Assembly (NCBI RefSeq): GCF_000142805.1
Contig: NC_013083.1
Coordinates: 1,488,001-1,552,000 of the forward strand
Direction of reading: 5' to 3'
Origin: Lachancea thermotolerans CBS 6340
Lineage: Eukaryota; Ascomycota; Saccharomycetes; Saccharomycetales; Saccharomycetaceae
DNA: 64,000 nt
Position 1 is the first letter of the stretch. Each line of letters opens with the position of its first letter. Shown piece after piece: positions 25,882 to 35,630 of the stretch. The translations under genes and the position numbers were made by a program. Under the pieces are notes generated by a model. It made no database searches. It was not told where the DNA came from and saw only the letters and a program-made list of their open reading frames with translations.

Positions 25882-27498
25882 TCACTCTCTTGAGAGTCCC
25901 ACGCCGAATCCAACCCCTATGCATGCAATTATAGCAAGGACCTCAACCGTGCCTATCAGTAGGCAGGTCCTCCGAAACCAGTGAAGATTCACGTCCCACA
26001 CGAAACCTGCAAATAGGCCCTCTCTGTGCTCTCTATTCATTATCAATCTCATAAGCTTGTCATCAGGAAGCGCATTACGGGGGTTCAAACCTGTAATAAA
26101 GTATGCCGGAGGCGCCACCGCGCAGAACAGTAAAAATACTATAATCCTTGGGATGCTGAAAATCTCGGCGAATTTTCCTAGATTTGAGTCTCGCGAGGAG
26201 ACAGAGGAGGATTCGACAAATTGCGAGTAAAGAACATCTTTTTCAACCTCTTTCTCGTCTAAGATATCGCGGTAGCGGTATATTGGCCCAAGTTGATCTT
26301 CTTGATCTCGATATGGCGCCTTTGGAGGTTGCCGAGGTTGCGAAGTATCAGCCGTAGAATTGCCCTGGACTTTAGGCTGCGCTGATGATTTTGATCCATT
26401 ACTGCTTCCAGAGATCTGCCGCAGTGCCGGTATGGCTGGTGATATGATCTTTTTCGGTACTCCGCTTCGCCTTTTCTTTGAACTGGGTGCCACCAAAATT
26501 GATGCCAGGAGCGACGGATTTTGAGGACCTTTGCGCGATCTTCGTGTTTGAGAAAAGCGGGAATTTTGGCTACTGACCTGACTTCTGAGAGAGCCTTGCG
26601 AGGCCCGTGTGGTAACGGCTCGAGAATGCGGAGGTGTGAATTTGTGTTCGATGAGCCTTGCTGGCTGCTGCGATTTCGCTTCCTGCTTAAAAAGCTTGAC
26701 CGCCTCCTCAATAGAGGGCTTTGAATGCTTTTCGTACTCTGAACTCTCGGCTTCACCCTCCTCTATAATTTTATTCTGTGTTTGATATTCGCGAGGCTCG
26801 ACTGTCACACCATTGTTGTCGCCCTCCGAAAGAACAGCTGACGATCTTGCATCTGGCTTCTCCAACTCTGAGAACCTTCGAATGCTACTTGCATCTAGCA
26901 CTGAAGTTGATATGGTTTTCTTGCTGTCCCTGTCTTTTTGGAGGGGTACATGTTTGATTGGCCTCAGAGGCAGCCCTTCCTCGGAATCCTCAACTTGCTT
27001 GTCCTGCAAGCTGTTGTTAAGTATATTATATGTCGCAGCATTCAAAGATGTCTTCCTAGAGTCCATCAAAACATTGGTGTTAACTGTATCAGAACTGAGG
27101 TTCTTGAGCTCTGGCAGACGGGGCGCGTTGAAGCTGTGGAGTTTAAGGCTTGAATTGTCCTGGAACACAGGGTCATGCAGATCTCGGTAACTTTTTTTGA
27201 TCGCGAGAGTTCTGTTCTTGCTCTCGCTAACGCCAGTACGTTCTTCTAAAGAAGAGTGTTTGGATGAAGTTGCATCATTACTTCCTGAACTATCTGAGTT
27301 GTTTCCCAATTCTGACAATCTGGTATAATCTATATAGACGCTGATAGAAGGCGCCCCAGAGTCACTCGACGGCTCAAATGTTTCTTTGAAATAAGAATCT
27401 GGCTTTTTAGGATGGCTTCTTTCAGAAAGCCAAACATTACCACCAGTTGAGCCTGATGACCCACTTGTATCTGCGCTGGAATCTTTGTTCTCAGACAT
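25882..27498 (-). CDS. Bud8/Bud9-type bipolar bud-site marker
   Basis: A 538-residue protein with a long, Ser-rich, probably glycosylated N-terminal part. A conserved C-terminal module has two transmembrane helices at about 449-470 and 512-534, joined by a loop with GLNPRNALPDDKLMRLI and VWDVNLHWFRRT. This two-helix end is the hallmark of Bud8 and Bud9. Those proteins mark distal and proximal poles for diploid bipolar budding and recruit Bud5. BUD8 (YLR353W) and BUD9 (YGR041W) are whole-genome duplicates; this is the single ancestral-type copy with LUG1 on one side and MTE1 beyond. An RSQVSSQNSRFSQTRRSRKG basic patch lies mid-protein. Confidence 0.9.
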   Translation of the reverse strand: MSENKDSSADTSGSSGSTGGNVWLSERSHPKKPDSYFKETFEPSSDSGAPSISVYIDYTRLSELGNNSDSSGSNDATSSKHSSLEERTGVSESKNRTLAIKKSYRDLHDPVFQDNSSLKLHSFNAPRLPELKNLSSDTVNTNVLMDSRKTSLNAATYNILNNSLQDKQVEDSEEGLPLRPIKHVPLQKDRDSKKTISTSVLDASSIRRFSELEKPDARSSAVLSEGDNNGVTVEPREYQTQNKIIEEGEAESSEYEKHSKPSIEEAVKLFKQEAKSQQPARLIEHKFTPPHSRAVTTRASQGSLRSQVSSQNSRFSQTRRSRKGPQNPSLLASILVAPSSKKRRSGVPKKIISPAIPALRQISGSSNGSKSSAQPKVQGNSTADTSQPRQPPKAPYRDQEDQLGPIYRYRDILDEKEVEKDVLYSQFVESSSVSSRDSNLGKFAEIFSIPRIIVFLLFCAVAPPAYFITGLNPRNALPDDKLMRLIMNREHREGLFAGFVWDVNLHWFRRTCLLIGTVEVLAIIACIGVGFGVGLSRE

Positions 27499-27947
27499 TC
27501 ACTGCAGCAACCAGCGACTTCCTTAAGCCCTCCAAATGTTATCTCAGACCCAGGTATCTTGCAAGGATTGTATCGGCAGCTTGGGAAGCAATGGCTGTGA
27601 TGTGTTATTGAATTGGAAGATTTGATCCAACGTGGTTTTTTCTTTAAAACTCGTCTTTGACACTTGCTAAAGGTGTCTATTATACGCCTCTGAATACCTG
27701 CAAGGAATATTCAGTCGGTGCAGTGCTTGTGCTCGCCTCTATGCTCGCTTTGCCGTGTTTGGCTTTACAAGTCGTATGCTTGCCCAGGATATTCCTTCCC
27801 AATATTATTGAAATGTAAACAAAAAAAAATCAACTCATGAAGCCAGCCGATGACATTACCAAATGGGGACAAATGATGAAAGCGAAGGCCGTCCCTTATA
27901 GTGGTTGGTTGCAATGGTTAAAGTGTAATCTCAGATAGCGTTATTTA
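27499..27947. promoter_or_regulatory. BUD8/9 upstream region
   Basis: A gap of 449 bases with poly-A tract (27819-27828) and no gene. It serves as promoter of the BUD8/9-type gene and 3' end of the F-box gene. Confidence 0.4.
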
Positions 27948-30128
27948 TTACGTTTTCAGACTATAGTACCTATACATGCCTCGCTCAATACAGCCGAATA
28001 CGGTGTACTCAGCAGAAACTTCAAGATGCTGACGGTACGCCATGGTCATGTTTGGAGCTTCATTGCCGTCGCATATGGTGGTGTCTCTTATGCTAGAGTC
28101 TGTATGAAATGAAGCGGAAGCGAGTCTATGCTGCGGACCGCCCAGGGAGTCCTTGTCGGCAATGAAGTTTCCCCTGAAGAGACTTAACTGTGATCTACGG
28201 CGCTGGAGTTCGGGATCATTGAGGTACTGTAGATCACTCTCATATGCCTGCATGCTTTGGCTGAGGTTGGACATTGAACGGTCCCAAAAGAGCCCAATTC
28301 TTGAATTTGGGGGTGCGTCTGAGGTATCCGGACTGTGCAACGTGTTGTCATTGAGAAGGTTTCCACCATGGACCTCCCCTTCTTGCAAAGGATTTTCATT
28401 GTCGATGAGCCGCCATTCGCCTGGTGGCCGCACAGGGATCCGAATAGGTGGCGTATTTGGCCTCCTGGCAATGGTTCTGTTCTTATCAAAAAACTGGGAG
28501 ATCGGCGCATTAAGGTCTCGGTAGGTAAGGTTTCTTCGAGCGCTGCTTTGTCGAACTATACCGCACCCAAGCATTATCTTAGTTTGAGCAAACTTCAAGA
28601 AATCCGGCTGTTTAAAAATGTCAATAATTTTGTTGCCCTGGGAATCGTAGTTTGTTAAGTATCCCAGGGTATCAATGTCTCCTCTGTTGAGATATTCGTC
28701 GGTCTTGTAGAGCCAATGCCTTCTGCCGTATACCGAGCCAATGTAGCATTTCCATGTCACAGGTTGACTTTTCGACGGATCTTGTAATAGCGTAGTGTTA
28801 TCAATAAGCCGGCAATTAATTTCATGTCTTGAATTGGATGCTTCGATTTGCTGCCACGGATCAAATGACAATTCGATTGCGCACAATGACTTCGAATGTA
28901 CGAGTATCGTGGGATCCTGAATGCTCCATCTGTTGATGTAGGCGTTATTGACAACGTTCAGGAATTTTAGGCGCTGCTCTGCAATTTCTTCACTTTGTAA
29001 GGGCGAAAGAAAGGACACCAATCGCGGAACTGGTACATTGTTGTCTTTAATGCTTAGGCTTTTCAAGTGTGGAAAGTTCAACTTGATGAAATGCAAAGTG
29101 TCTTGACACTGCCAATAGTACATTGTTTTCGTCACAGACAAGTCTTCTGTAAGATGCAAAGGCAACCCTCCGATGTTCAGATATTGTAAGGTTTTATTAT
29201 GACCATACCGGCAGAGTCTCTTCAGCAGAAACATCAACTGTACGTCAGACCACGATGAGGAATGAGGATGAACCTGGACATTGAGCCATTGAAGCGTAGT
29301 GGAATTATCAACATCAGTGACTGCCGGATGGTAGCTAAAGAATTCTAGCACGCCCCTAGGGGTCAGCTGAGAACACATCGAAAGAGAAAGGTGGGTTAGA
29401 CCCTTCAAGTGCGGTAAACTGTTTATTATTGTGCGATCATCAATGGAAGTATGACCTAAGTCAAGCTTTTGAAGTTCTGGGAGCGTTGCGAGTAATTTAC
29501 CTAGTGTAGATGATGCTATCGTGGTACAGTCATTAAGACCTAAAGACGTAATTTGGTAATTATAATCAATGGGCTGACCATCCCTGTATAGCTTATTGAC
29601 AGCACCAGTAAATGTCTCAGTAAACTTGTCATGAGAGCTCCCGCAAAAGTCAACCACGCTTAAAATGGTACCTGGTTTGAGCAGGAAATTTATAATACGC
29701 TCATCGAGGTCGCCTTGGATGTGTTCACTCGCCAAAAATTCGCGGAGGCTACCACGGGTCAGCCAAAGAAATTCCCACAAAGTCTCATTGGTTAGGTTCT
29801 TGATACTTTTGTTCATTTCACCCGTTCTCCCTAGCCCTATTGACGTCAGCTCCTCGAAGTCAGCTACTTGAACGTAACGCACAAGTTCAGGACTCTGTCG
29901 CAAAGTCTCCAGTAGCTTGTAGAAGCCCCGAGCAGAAGTGAAGTTCAGGTACCGGTATATGAGAACCTTACAGACGTGGTAGAACGTCTTGTTAACCGTG
30001 AGATTACTTCGCAGAAAGATCCGCAGATTTGAGTGAAATTTCTCTGGATTATTCGGATGGTCATTGGACATAAGGTCTTGAAACTGATACGTTAGAACTT
30101 CATAGACTATCTCAGGGGGCAGTATCAT
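27948..30128 (-). CDS. LUG1: F-box/leucine-rich-repeat protein (YLR352W orthologue)
   Basis: A 726-residue protein. The start MILPPEIVYEVLTYQF resembles an F-box that would bind Skp1. Leucine-rich repeats follow from about residue 190 to 420, for example SLGLNDCTTIASSTLGKLL, LQKLDLGHTSIDDRTI and LTHLSLSMCSQLTPRG. The C-terminal 200 residues are Arg/Pro/Asn-rich and look disordered. Such proteins select substrates for SCF ubiquitin ligases; the target is unknown. YLR352W (807 residues) lies next to BUD8 in S. cerevisiae, as here, and runs in the same relative direction. The gap to KSS1 is only 200 bases. Confidence 0.83.
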   Translation of the reverse strand: MILPPEIVYEVLTYQFQDLMSNDHPNNPEKFHSNLRIFLRSNLTVNKTFYHVCKVLIYRYLNFTSARGFYKLLETLRQSPELVRYVQVADFEELTSIGLGRTGEMNKSIKNLTNETLWEFLWLTRGSLREFLASEHIQGDLDERIINFLLKPGTILSVVDFCGSSHDKFTETFTGAVNKLYRDGQPIDYNYQITSLGLNDCTTIASSTLGKLLATLPELQKLDLGHTSIDDRTIINSLPHLKGLTHLSLSMCSQLTPRGVLEFFSYHPAVTDVDNSTTLQWLNVQVHPHSSSWSDVQLMFLLKRLCRYGHNKTLQYLNIGGLPLHLTEDLSVTKTMYYWQCQDTLHFIKLNFPHLKSLSIKDNNVPVPRLVSFLSPLQSEEIAEQRLKFLNVVNNAYINRWSIQDPTILVHSKSLCAIELSFDPWQQIEASNSRHEINCRLIDNTTLLQDPSKSQPVTWKCYIGSVYGRRHWLYKTDEYLNRGDIDTLGYLTNYDSQGNKIIDIFKQPDFLKFAQTKIMLGCGIVRQSSARRNLTYRDLNAPISQFFDKNRTIARRPNTPPIRIPVRPPGEWRLIDNENPLQEGEVHGGNLLNDNTLHSPDTSDAPPNSRIGLFWDRSMSNLSQSMQAYESDLQYLNDPELQRRRSQLSLFRGNFIADKDSLGGPQHRLASASFHTDSSIRDTTICDGNEAPNMTMAYRQHLEVSAEYTVFGCIERGMYRYYSLKT

Positions 30129-30328
30129 CTCTGTACCCAGCGCTTGTCTTATTTTCTAGCTTTGAAGTCCCCTTTATTTTAATTGGCATCGCTTAGTTTC
30201 ATAAGCGTTTATAAAAAGGTGTCATTTAATAAAGAATAAAACAATATGAAAGTTAAGAGCTATGCAAACTGCCCCTCTGTGCTGTAAAATCTATATTGTA
30301 GTCTAAGGTAGCGGTAATTTAAAGTTGA

Positions 30329-31426
30329 TTAATGCAGTGGTTTTCCGACTTCTTCAAACAGCATCTGCTTTAGGGTGTCTATGGAAAGCTCACTTTCCTC
30401 GCTAGGCTGTTTGAGGTCATTATCGATTTTCCAGAACGGATCGTCTAAGTTGAGAGGCGGGTATTCAGGTTCGTCCTCCGGGTCGTGGTATACGCTTAGG
30501 TACGGATGGCTGAGGGCCTCAACAGCGCTAATGCGCTTGTCAGGGTTAAAAGTGAGCATCCGATCCAGTAGGTCAATGGCATCTGGATTGACTTCTTGCG
30601 TCTGTAGAACTACTTGCCACGGTAACTTTTGCCGAAGTGGAAGGTTAGCGATGTATTCCTTCGCGCGTTTCGAGTTGATGTTTTCAAAATCTTCGTAAGA
30701 TGGCGTACCTACTGCTTCAAGGATGAGCCATAGCTGGTGGTGATAGTCGCGTCCGGGGAAAAGCGGTTTGCCTGTAATCATCTCCGCCAGGATGCATCCA
30801 CAGGACCAGATGTCCATTGCGGTTGTGTATTGCTGGAAAGTTAGCATAATTTCAGGTGCTCGGTACCACCTTGTGGCAACGTACTCAGTCATGAACCCCA
30901 CGAGGTTTTGACGTGAGTGGGTGCTGGATGCCAGGCACCGAGCAAGCCCAAAGTCACACACCTTGAGGTCGCAATTAGAGTTTAACAGCAGATTCGAAGG
31001 TTTGATGTCTCGATGAATCACCTGTGCACTGTGTATCGCCTTGAGGGCTCGTAAAATCTGATACGTGAAGTATTGTATATGGTCATCGCTGAGGCTGGAC
31101 CCGCCGCCACTGATGACCTTGTGCAGGTCCGTCTCCATAAGCTCTTGTACCAGGTAGACTGCCTGGAATTTGTCCATAGACGTTGGCCGCACAACATCCA
31201 GTACGCTAATAATGTTTTCATGGCTATGGAATAGTTTAAGCAGTTTAAGTTCCCGTAACGTTCGGGTTACAAACATTTGTTTGGCAAATGGTTGAATCTT
31301 CTTGATAGCAACCTTAGTACCCGAAGGCTTATGCACTGCCGAGCATACTGTACCATAAGCCCCTTCGCCAACTAGCTCAACCAGCTGGTAGCAGGACGGA
31401 ATGTCAAATGTAATAGTTCTAGCCAT
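30329..31426 (-). CDS. KSS1: MAP kinase Kss1
   Basis: A 365-residue ERK-type kinase. The glycine loop is GEGAYGTV (20-27), the catalytic lysine K42, the HRD loop 138-140, DFG 158-160 and the activation lip T180-E181-Y182. The opening MARTITFDIPS is very close to S. cerevisiae Kss1 (MARTITFDIPSQY) and unlike Fus3. Kss1 acts below Ste7 in the filamentous-growth and mating pathways and controls Ste12 and Tec1. KSS1 (YGR040W) adjoins BUD9 in S. cerevisiae; here the F-box gene from the sister block sits between. A TGAAACA at 31594-31600, about 170 bases upstream, could be a Ste12 site. Confidence 0.97.
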   Translation of the reverse strand: MARTITFDIPSCYQLVELVGEGAYGTVCSAVHKPSGTKVAIKKIQPFAKQMFVTRTLRELKLLKLFHSHENIISVLDVVRPTSMDKFQAVYLVQELMETDLHKVISGGGSSLSDDHIQYFTYQILRALKAIHSAQVIHRDIKPSNLLLNSNCDLKVCDFGLARCLASSTHSRQNLVGFMTEYVATRWYRAPEIMLTFQQYTTAMDIWSCGCILAEMITGKPLFPGRDYHHQLWLILEAVGTPSYEDFENINSKRAKEYIANLPLRQKLPWQVVLQTQEVNPDAIDLLDRMLTFNPDKRISAVEALSHPYLSVYHDPEDEPEYPPLNLDDPFWKIDNDLKQPSEESELSIDTLKQMLFEEVGKPLH

Positions 31427-31881
31427 ACCAAGCCCACTTATTCAGCTCTTCCAAACCTGTCAGATATTGACGGTTTTAAATAATATGAAAACGAAGAAGG
31501 TTCTTATAATCAACACACTACTTGGTTGAGTGCTGATCAGTTTCTTAGCAATTCGCTGGCCTTATACCAGCACGGCGCAGCAGCTGAGGCCGATGAAACA
31601 TCTCATTCTCAAGTTCTGGACTTTCGATGAGCTATAATCATCACGTGCCTCATATCACTTGAGCGTTAAAGGTTTAATTACATTGTAAGATAAGAAACCC
31701 ACCCGACCAATTCAACTTTAATTGAGATATCTTGGCACTACCTTGAAGACTTTGAGGAAGAAGATCAGATCGGATCCACAATTCTTGCCACTTAGAAACC
31801 ATTTTCACCCCTAGCAAATTGGGCAGAAAGCGGTCATAAACACAACAAAACTAACCAAAATTAAAGGGAAAACATTTGACA
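31427..31881. promoter_or_regulatory. Divergent KSS1-NIT3 promoter
   Basis: A 455-base gap between two divergent genes. It holds TGAAACA (pheromone-response-type, 31594-31600) and ATCACGTG at about 31639-31646. No gene or other structure seen. Confidence 0.45.
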
Positions 31882-32775
31882 ATGTCATTGAACGTATTGA
31901 AGAGCAAGTTGAAGATAGCTCTGATTCAATTCGCATGTGGAGCGCCTGATAAGAGTGCTAACTTCCAAAGATGCAAGACGTTTGTTGCGCAAGCAATGCG
32001 GGAGCAGCCGGGAACAGAATTGGTAGTGTTGCCCGAGTGCTTCAACTCGGTCTATGCGGCTACTGAATTCAGGAAAAACGCAGAAGTTGTCCAAGAAAGC
32101 TCGCCTTCGGTTAAGTTTCTCAGTGAGCTGGCACGCGAGCACCAAGTGACCCTTGTGGGAGGCACTATTCCAGAACTGGAGGTTGAAACCAACAAGGTCT
32201 ACAATACCTGTTTGGTATTTGATAAAACTGGCCAGCTTATCGGTCGTCACCGCAAGGTGCACCTTTTCGACGTCGACATCCCTGACGGAATTACGTTCAA
32301 GGAGAGCGACTCATTGTCTCCGGGCAACAAGAGCACGACATTGGATGTGCCTCAGGGTAAGATCGGTCTCGGAATCTGCTACGATATGCGCTTCCCTGAG
32401 ATTGCTACCATCAGTGCAAGGAAGGGGGCATTCGCGATGATTTACCCTAGTGCGTTCAACACCACAACGGGTCCAATGCATTGGCACCTCTTGGCGCGGG
32501 CTCGCAGTGTTGACAACGAGATGTACACCGTGTTGTGTTCACCCTCAAGGGTCCCTGGTAGTGGATACCAGGCGTACGGTCACAGTTTGGTGTGCGATCC
32601 ACAAGGCAACATCGTTGCAGAGGCCGGTGAGGGCGAAGAGATCGTGTATGCTGAACTTGACCCAGAACGGATCTCGCACATGCGGAGATCAATCCCAGTC
32701 ACCACGCAGGTTCGTTTCGATGTCTACAGAGACGTGAGTGTGGATGCCAAGGAGGACGACCACATGCTAAGCTGA
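31882..32775 (+). CDS. NIT3: Nit3-type omega-amidase (nitrilase superfamily)
   Basis: A 297-residue carbon-nitrogen hydrolase. The ATG at 31882 is chosen; an in-frame TTG lies two codons before. The catalytic Glu-Lys-Cys triad is E52 (VLPECFN), K125 (GRHRKVHLFD) and C166 (GLGICYDMRFPE). Nit2/Nit3-type enzymes hydrolyse alpha-ketoglutaramate and related metabolites. S. cerevisiae Nit3 (YLR351C) is 291 residues and lies next to ORM2 and YLR352W, as here. It is divergent from KSS1 and convergent with the ORM gene, with about 120 bases between stops. Confidence 0.95.
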   Translation: MSLNVLKSKLKIALIQFACGAPDKSANFQRCKTFVAQAMREQPGTELVVLPECFNSVYAATEFRKNAEVVQESSPSVKFLSELAREHQVTLVGGTIPELEVETNKVYNTCLVFDKTGQLIGRHRKVHLFDVDIPDGITFKESDSLSPGNKSTTLDVPQGKIGLGICYDMRFPEIATISARKGAFAMIYPSAFNTTTGPMHWHLLARARSVDNEMYTVLCSPSRVPGSGYQAYGHSLVCDPQGNIVAEAGEGEEIVYAELDPERISHMRRSIPVTTQVRFDVYRDVSVDAKEDDHMLS

Positions 32776-32895
32776 AGGTTTTTAGGTATATACATATACT
32801 TCAAAGACAAATGAAAGATAGAAGATGGACGGTTATAAAGAGAACTTGATGAGTAGTGTTAGGGGATGAAAATGCGCGGCTGTTAGAATGCAGAC

Positions 32896-33501
32896 TCACT
32901 TGATTTGAGCGGGGCTGGTTAGGCCAGGAATAGTTATTCTGAGTCTGTGTGTGACAGGCAGCTTGGGCACGACGGCGACCAAGGTCGTCAAAGAGAAGTT
33001 GAGCAGGAAGAGCTGGATGTCGTAGCGGGTGTAGTGCGTGCTCACAAGGAAGAGCGCGATGGGGACGAGGATGAGGAACTTGCGGGCTGGGGTGTACAGC
33101 ACGCCGTCGTTGATCTGTTCCCACATGGTTAAGTTGTCGTACGCGCCACCGTTGAAGTCGAAGGGCGTACCCTTGACCAGGTGGAACATAATATAGGATC
33201 CTATCACATAGGTGGTGTTGGTCAGAGTCCAGGACCACTCGTTCGTGATGCCGGGGAGCAGGTTGTAGAAGCCCTTGAGTAGCATGATGATTACGATGTG
33301 GACAGCCCACGCACCACGCTGGTCAACCCAGGACGCGTTCATGTTGGGCATCTGTTGGTCGTTTTCCTCCTCGAGCGTCTCGGGCTCGACATGCGATATG
33401 AGACTGGAGGATCTTCTTCTGCGGCGGTCTTTAACGGGCTCCAGCAGTGCGTTAGAGCTCCCGCCCGAGGGAGAACTTTTTAGTTGCGGCCTGTCAGACA
33501 T
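32896..33501 (-). CDS. Orm1/Orm2-type regulator of sphingolipid synthesis
   Basis: A 201-residue ER membrane protein. The ORMDL core starts at about residue 55 (NMNASWVDQRGAWAVH) and has four hydrophobic helices, with GITNEWSWTLTNTTYV and HLVKGTPFDFNGGAYDNLTMWEQI between them. Orm proteins bind and restrain serine palmitoyltransferase. The N-terminal segment RRRRSSSLISHV holds a Ser cluster like the one phosphorylated by Ypk1/Npr1 kinases to relieve inhibition. ORM2 (YLR350W) and ORM1 (YGR038W) are duplicates in S. cerevisiae; this is the single-copy equivalent. Confidence 0.95.
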   Translation of the reverse strand: MSDRPQLKSSPSGGSSNALLEPVKDRRRRRSSSLISHVEPETLEEENDQQMPNMNASWVDQRGAWAVHIVIIMLLKGFYNLLPGITNEWSWTLTNTTYVIGSYIMFHLVKGTPFDFNGGAYDNLTMWEQINDGVLYTPARKFLILVPIALFLVSTHYTRYDIQLFLLNFSLTTLVAVVPKLPVTHRLRITIPGLTSPAQIK

Positions 33502-34946
33502 GTTGAATATGCGTATGCGTGTACGTGCGAATAAAGCAGCGAATAGCGGTGATGAGCAGGTTTCTTGGTATATGTACTGAAGCTTAGCAGGGGATCTTTA
33601 ATTTCGAACAGTAAAGAACTTGGCCAGAATAGCCTTTTAATTTTCACAGCCGTTGATAGTGATTTTCAGCCTTGGTAAGAAGAGACCCGCTCGGCCGGGC
33701 CAGAAGGTTTCTAATCTCATCATGATGCCATATAGATATACCCCACCGCTTCCGCTAAGCTTGAGATATCTCAGGTACCCGAGAAGATACGCCCCATGCC
33801 TCGGATCGCGTATATCATTATATACGTTAAACTTCGTTCCGGCTAGCGAGGGCAATGGCCTCTGAGATCTCGCGGCACCGTCTCCGGCTCCGCGGCTGGG
33901 CGGCTGGGCGCGTTCCGTGCACCGGAATAATTACATGATCTGCTTGTGCTCGCTCGCAGGCCGCGCGCACCCCTTCCGCTGGATCGCGGGGGAGGCAGTG
34001 TGCCTCTGATCCAGGTCCAGCGCTGCAGGCTGACTAACAGCGCAGTTCCACCGTTTGCTGCTGTGCCATGCGTACAATGCGGGCCACGCTGGCAAATGGT
34101 ATTATAAGCGAAGGCATATCAGGCTTATGTAATCACTGTTTGGAGGGCCCAAACGAGGACGGCCCTGGACACATTTGCGAGCTCAGCATCGCCGAATTTT
34201 CACGCCGTTGCGGAAGAAAACTCGCGGTTAGGACGAGGTACGCTGATGATCCTTATCTGTGGAGCAAGGTGCAGCCCTGCTTGCTGTGGCGCCGGAGGCG
34301 CCTTTTCCTCGCAAAAGTGTTTACACTGAGATTATTCCCAAAATACTTGCCCGCACACGCACGAAATGGCTGGAATTCCAGCACTAGAGAAAGGCTGGTT
34401 TGGCCCTCAGGAGCGAGCTCGATTCGCCACGCCTTTTCTAAAACGTCACCCGAATGAACTAGGTCACTTCGAACGCTTGTGTCAGAACACCTTGCCTCGC
34501 ACTTGTGGCGGATTCCCGTCAAAGAAGGGCGATGGACCCATCCGCCATCGACGCCCATATCATGTAAGTCGTGCGCACTGAGTTGTCACGCTGGAAACGC
34601 ACCCTCTCTCCGCGGCTGGCCTCTGCGCGACGATTCGCACGTGACCAGGTTCACTTTCGATCTCGTTCATAACCACCCGTAAATGGTGATGGATACTCTC
34701 CGTCGTTCAGCGGTAACTGCAGCGCCGCGGGCAGCTGAAATCCACCAGGCCCACATCATTTCCATAGAATGGCACGCCGCGTGGCGGCCACCCTCCGCTG
34801 CTCTGGCCCTGGCTCCTCAAGTGGAGAGCGCCGGTATTTTATATCACTGAGCACGAACGACACGCTGCCCTTGAAAACTCGCCTTTCGCGACTCTTCTCT
34901 TCTGCTCACCTCACTTCCCTAACCTCACACACTCCACAAAACAGCA
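33502..34946. other. 1.4-kb intergenic region between ORM and ACB1
   Basis: No supported gene. The part at 33880-34060 is GC-rich. A 129-codon ATG frame at 34068-34457 has no domain I recognise and overlaps a 101-codon frame on the other strand, so I leave it uncalled. The stretch includes both divergent promoters. I see no repeats or LTRs. Confidence 0.45.
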
Positions 34947-35207
34947 ATGGTTTCCGCTACTTTCGAACAGAAGGCTGAGGCCGTCAAGAACCTGGCCACC
35001 ACCCCCTCCAACGACGAGCTCTTGCAGCTCTACGGTCTCTACAAGCAGGCTACTGTCGGCGACAACAGCTCTCCCCGCCCCAGCGCGCTAAACTTCAAGG
35101 ACAAGTACAAGTGGGACGCGTGGGAGGCGCTCAAGGGCACCTCGCAGGAGGAGGCCGAGCAGAAGTACATCGAGCTGGTCGACCAATTGCAGCAGAAGTA
35201 CAACTGA
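34947..35207 (+). CDS. ACB1: Acyl-CoA-binding protein
   Basis: An 86-residue four-helix protein (S. cerevisiae Acb1 has 87). It binds and carries medium- and long-chain acyl-CoA in the cytosol for lipid synthesis and vesicle function. The ligand-binding residues lie in the conserved LLQLYGLYKQATVGD and KDKYKWDAWEALKGTS segments. The reading frame is complete with the ATG in an A-rich context (CAAA...CAGCAATGG). ACB1 (YGR037C) adjoins ORM1 in S. cerevisiae, as here. Codon choice is strongly C-ending, which suggests high expression. Confidence 0.97.
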   Translation: MVSATFEQKAEAVKNLATTPSNDELLQLYGLYKQATVGDNSSPRPSALNFKDKYKWDAWEALKGTSQEEAEQKYIELVDQLQQKYN

Positions 35208-35630
35208 AGCGCCGTGTGGCCCGGGGCCGCGCCGCTTGCTAGCTAGTTTTCGTATTTAAAACACGGGTACTTATGTACTCATGTACTCGCAAGTCCTTAT
35301 GTACTCAGGTGATGGGCCTTGGCCCCTCCCGTGGGAAGCGACTCGGGGCTCTGAAGTTTTCCGAGTATATGAAATTTCCTTGCGCATCTTGCGCTTCTTT
35401 TCCTTCGCTCTTCACGCCTCATACGTTGAGCCAAAGCGACCCACAGCGCCCTTCAGGAGGATCCCAGCCACTCTTAAAACGGTGGTCTAGCAATTGAACA
35501 AGAGCGTCCCGAAGTTACCCGCTGACAGCACCCAGAAGCGTACTTTAAGTGCTTTTCCCCCCTTTGGAAGATTATAGCGGCGCCCAATCCGCATCCCGCC
35601 CCTCGAAACCGCTCTAGGAATACCACCACT
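35208..35630. promoter_or_regulatory. KAP95 upstream region
   Basis: A 423-base gap with repeated GTACTC/TATGTACTCA words at 35270-35310 just after ACB1. No gene seen. Confidence 0.4.

Noticed and set aside
34068-34457. 129-codon ATG frame between ORM and ACB1
   Set aside because: No domain or family seen, Arg-rich composition fits GC-rich DNA, and an opposite-strand frame overlaps it.
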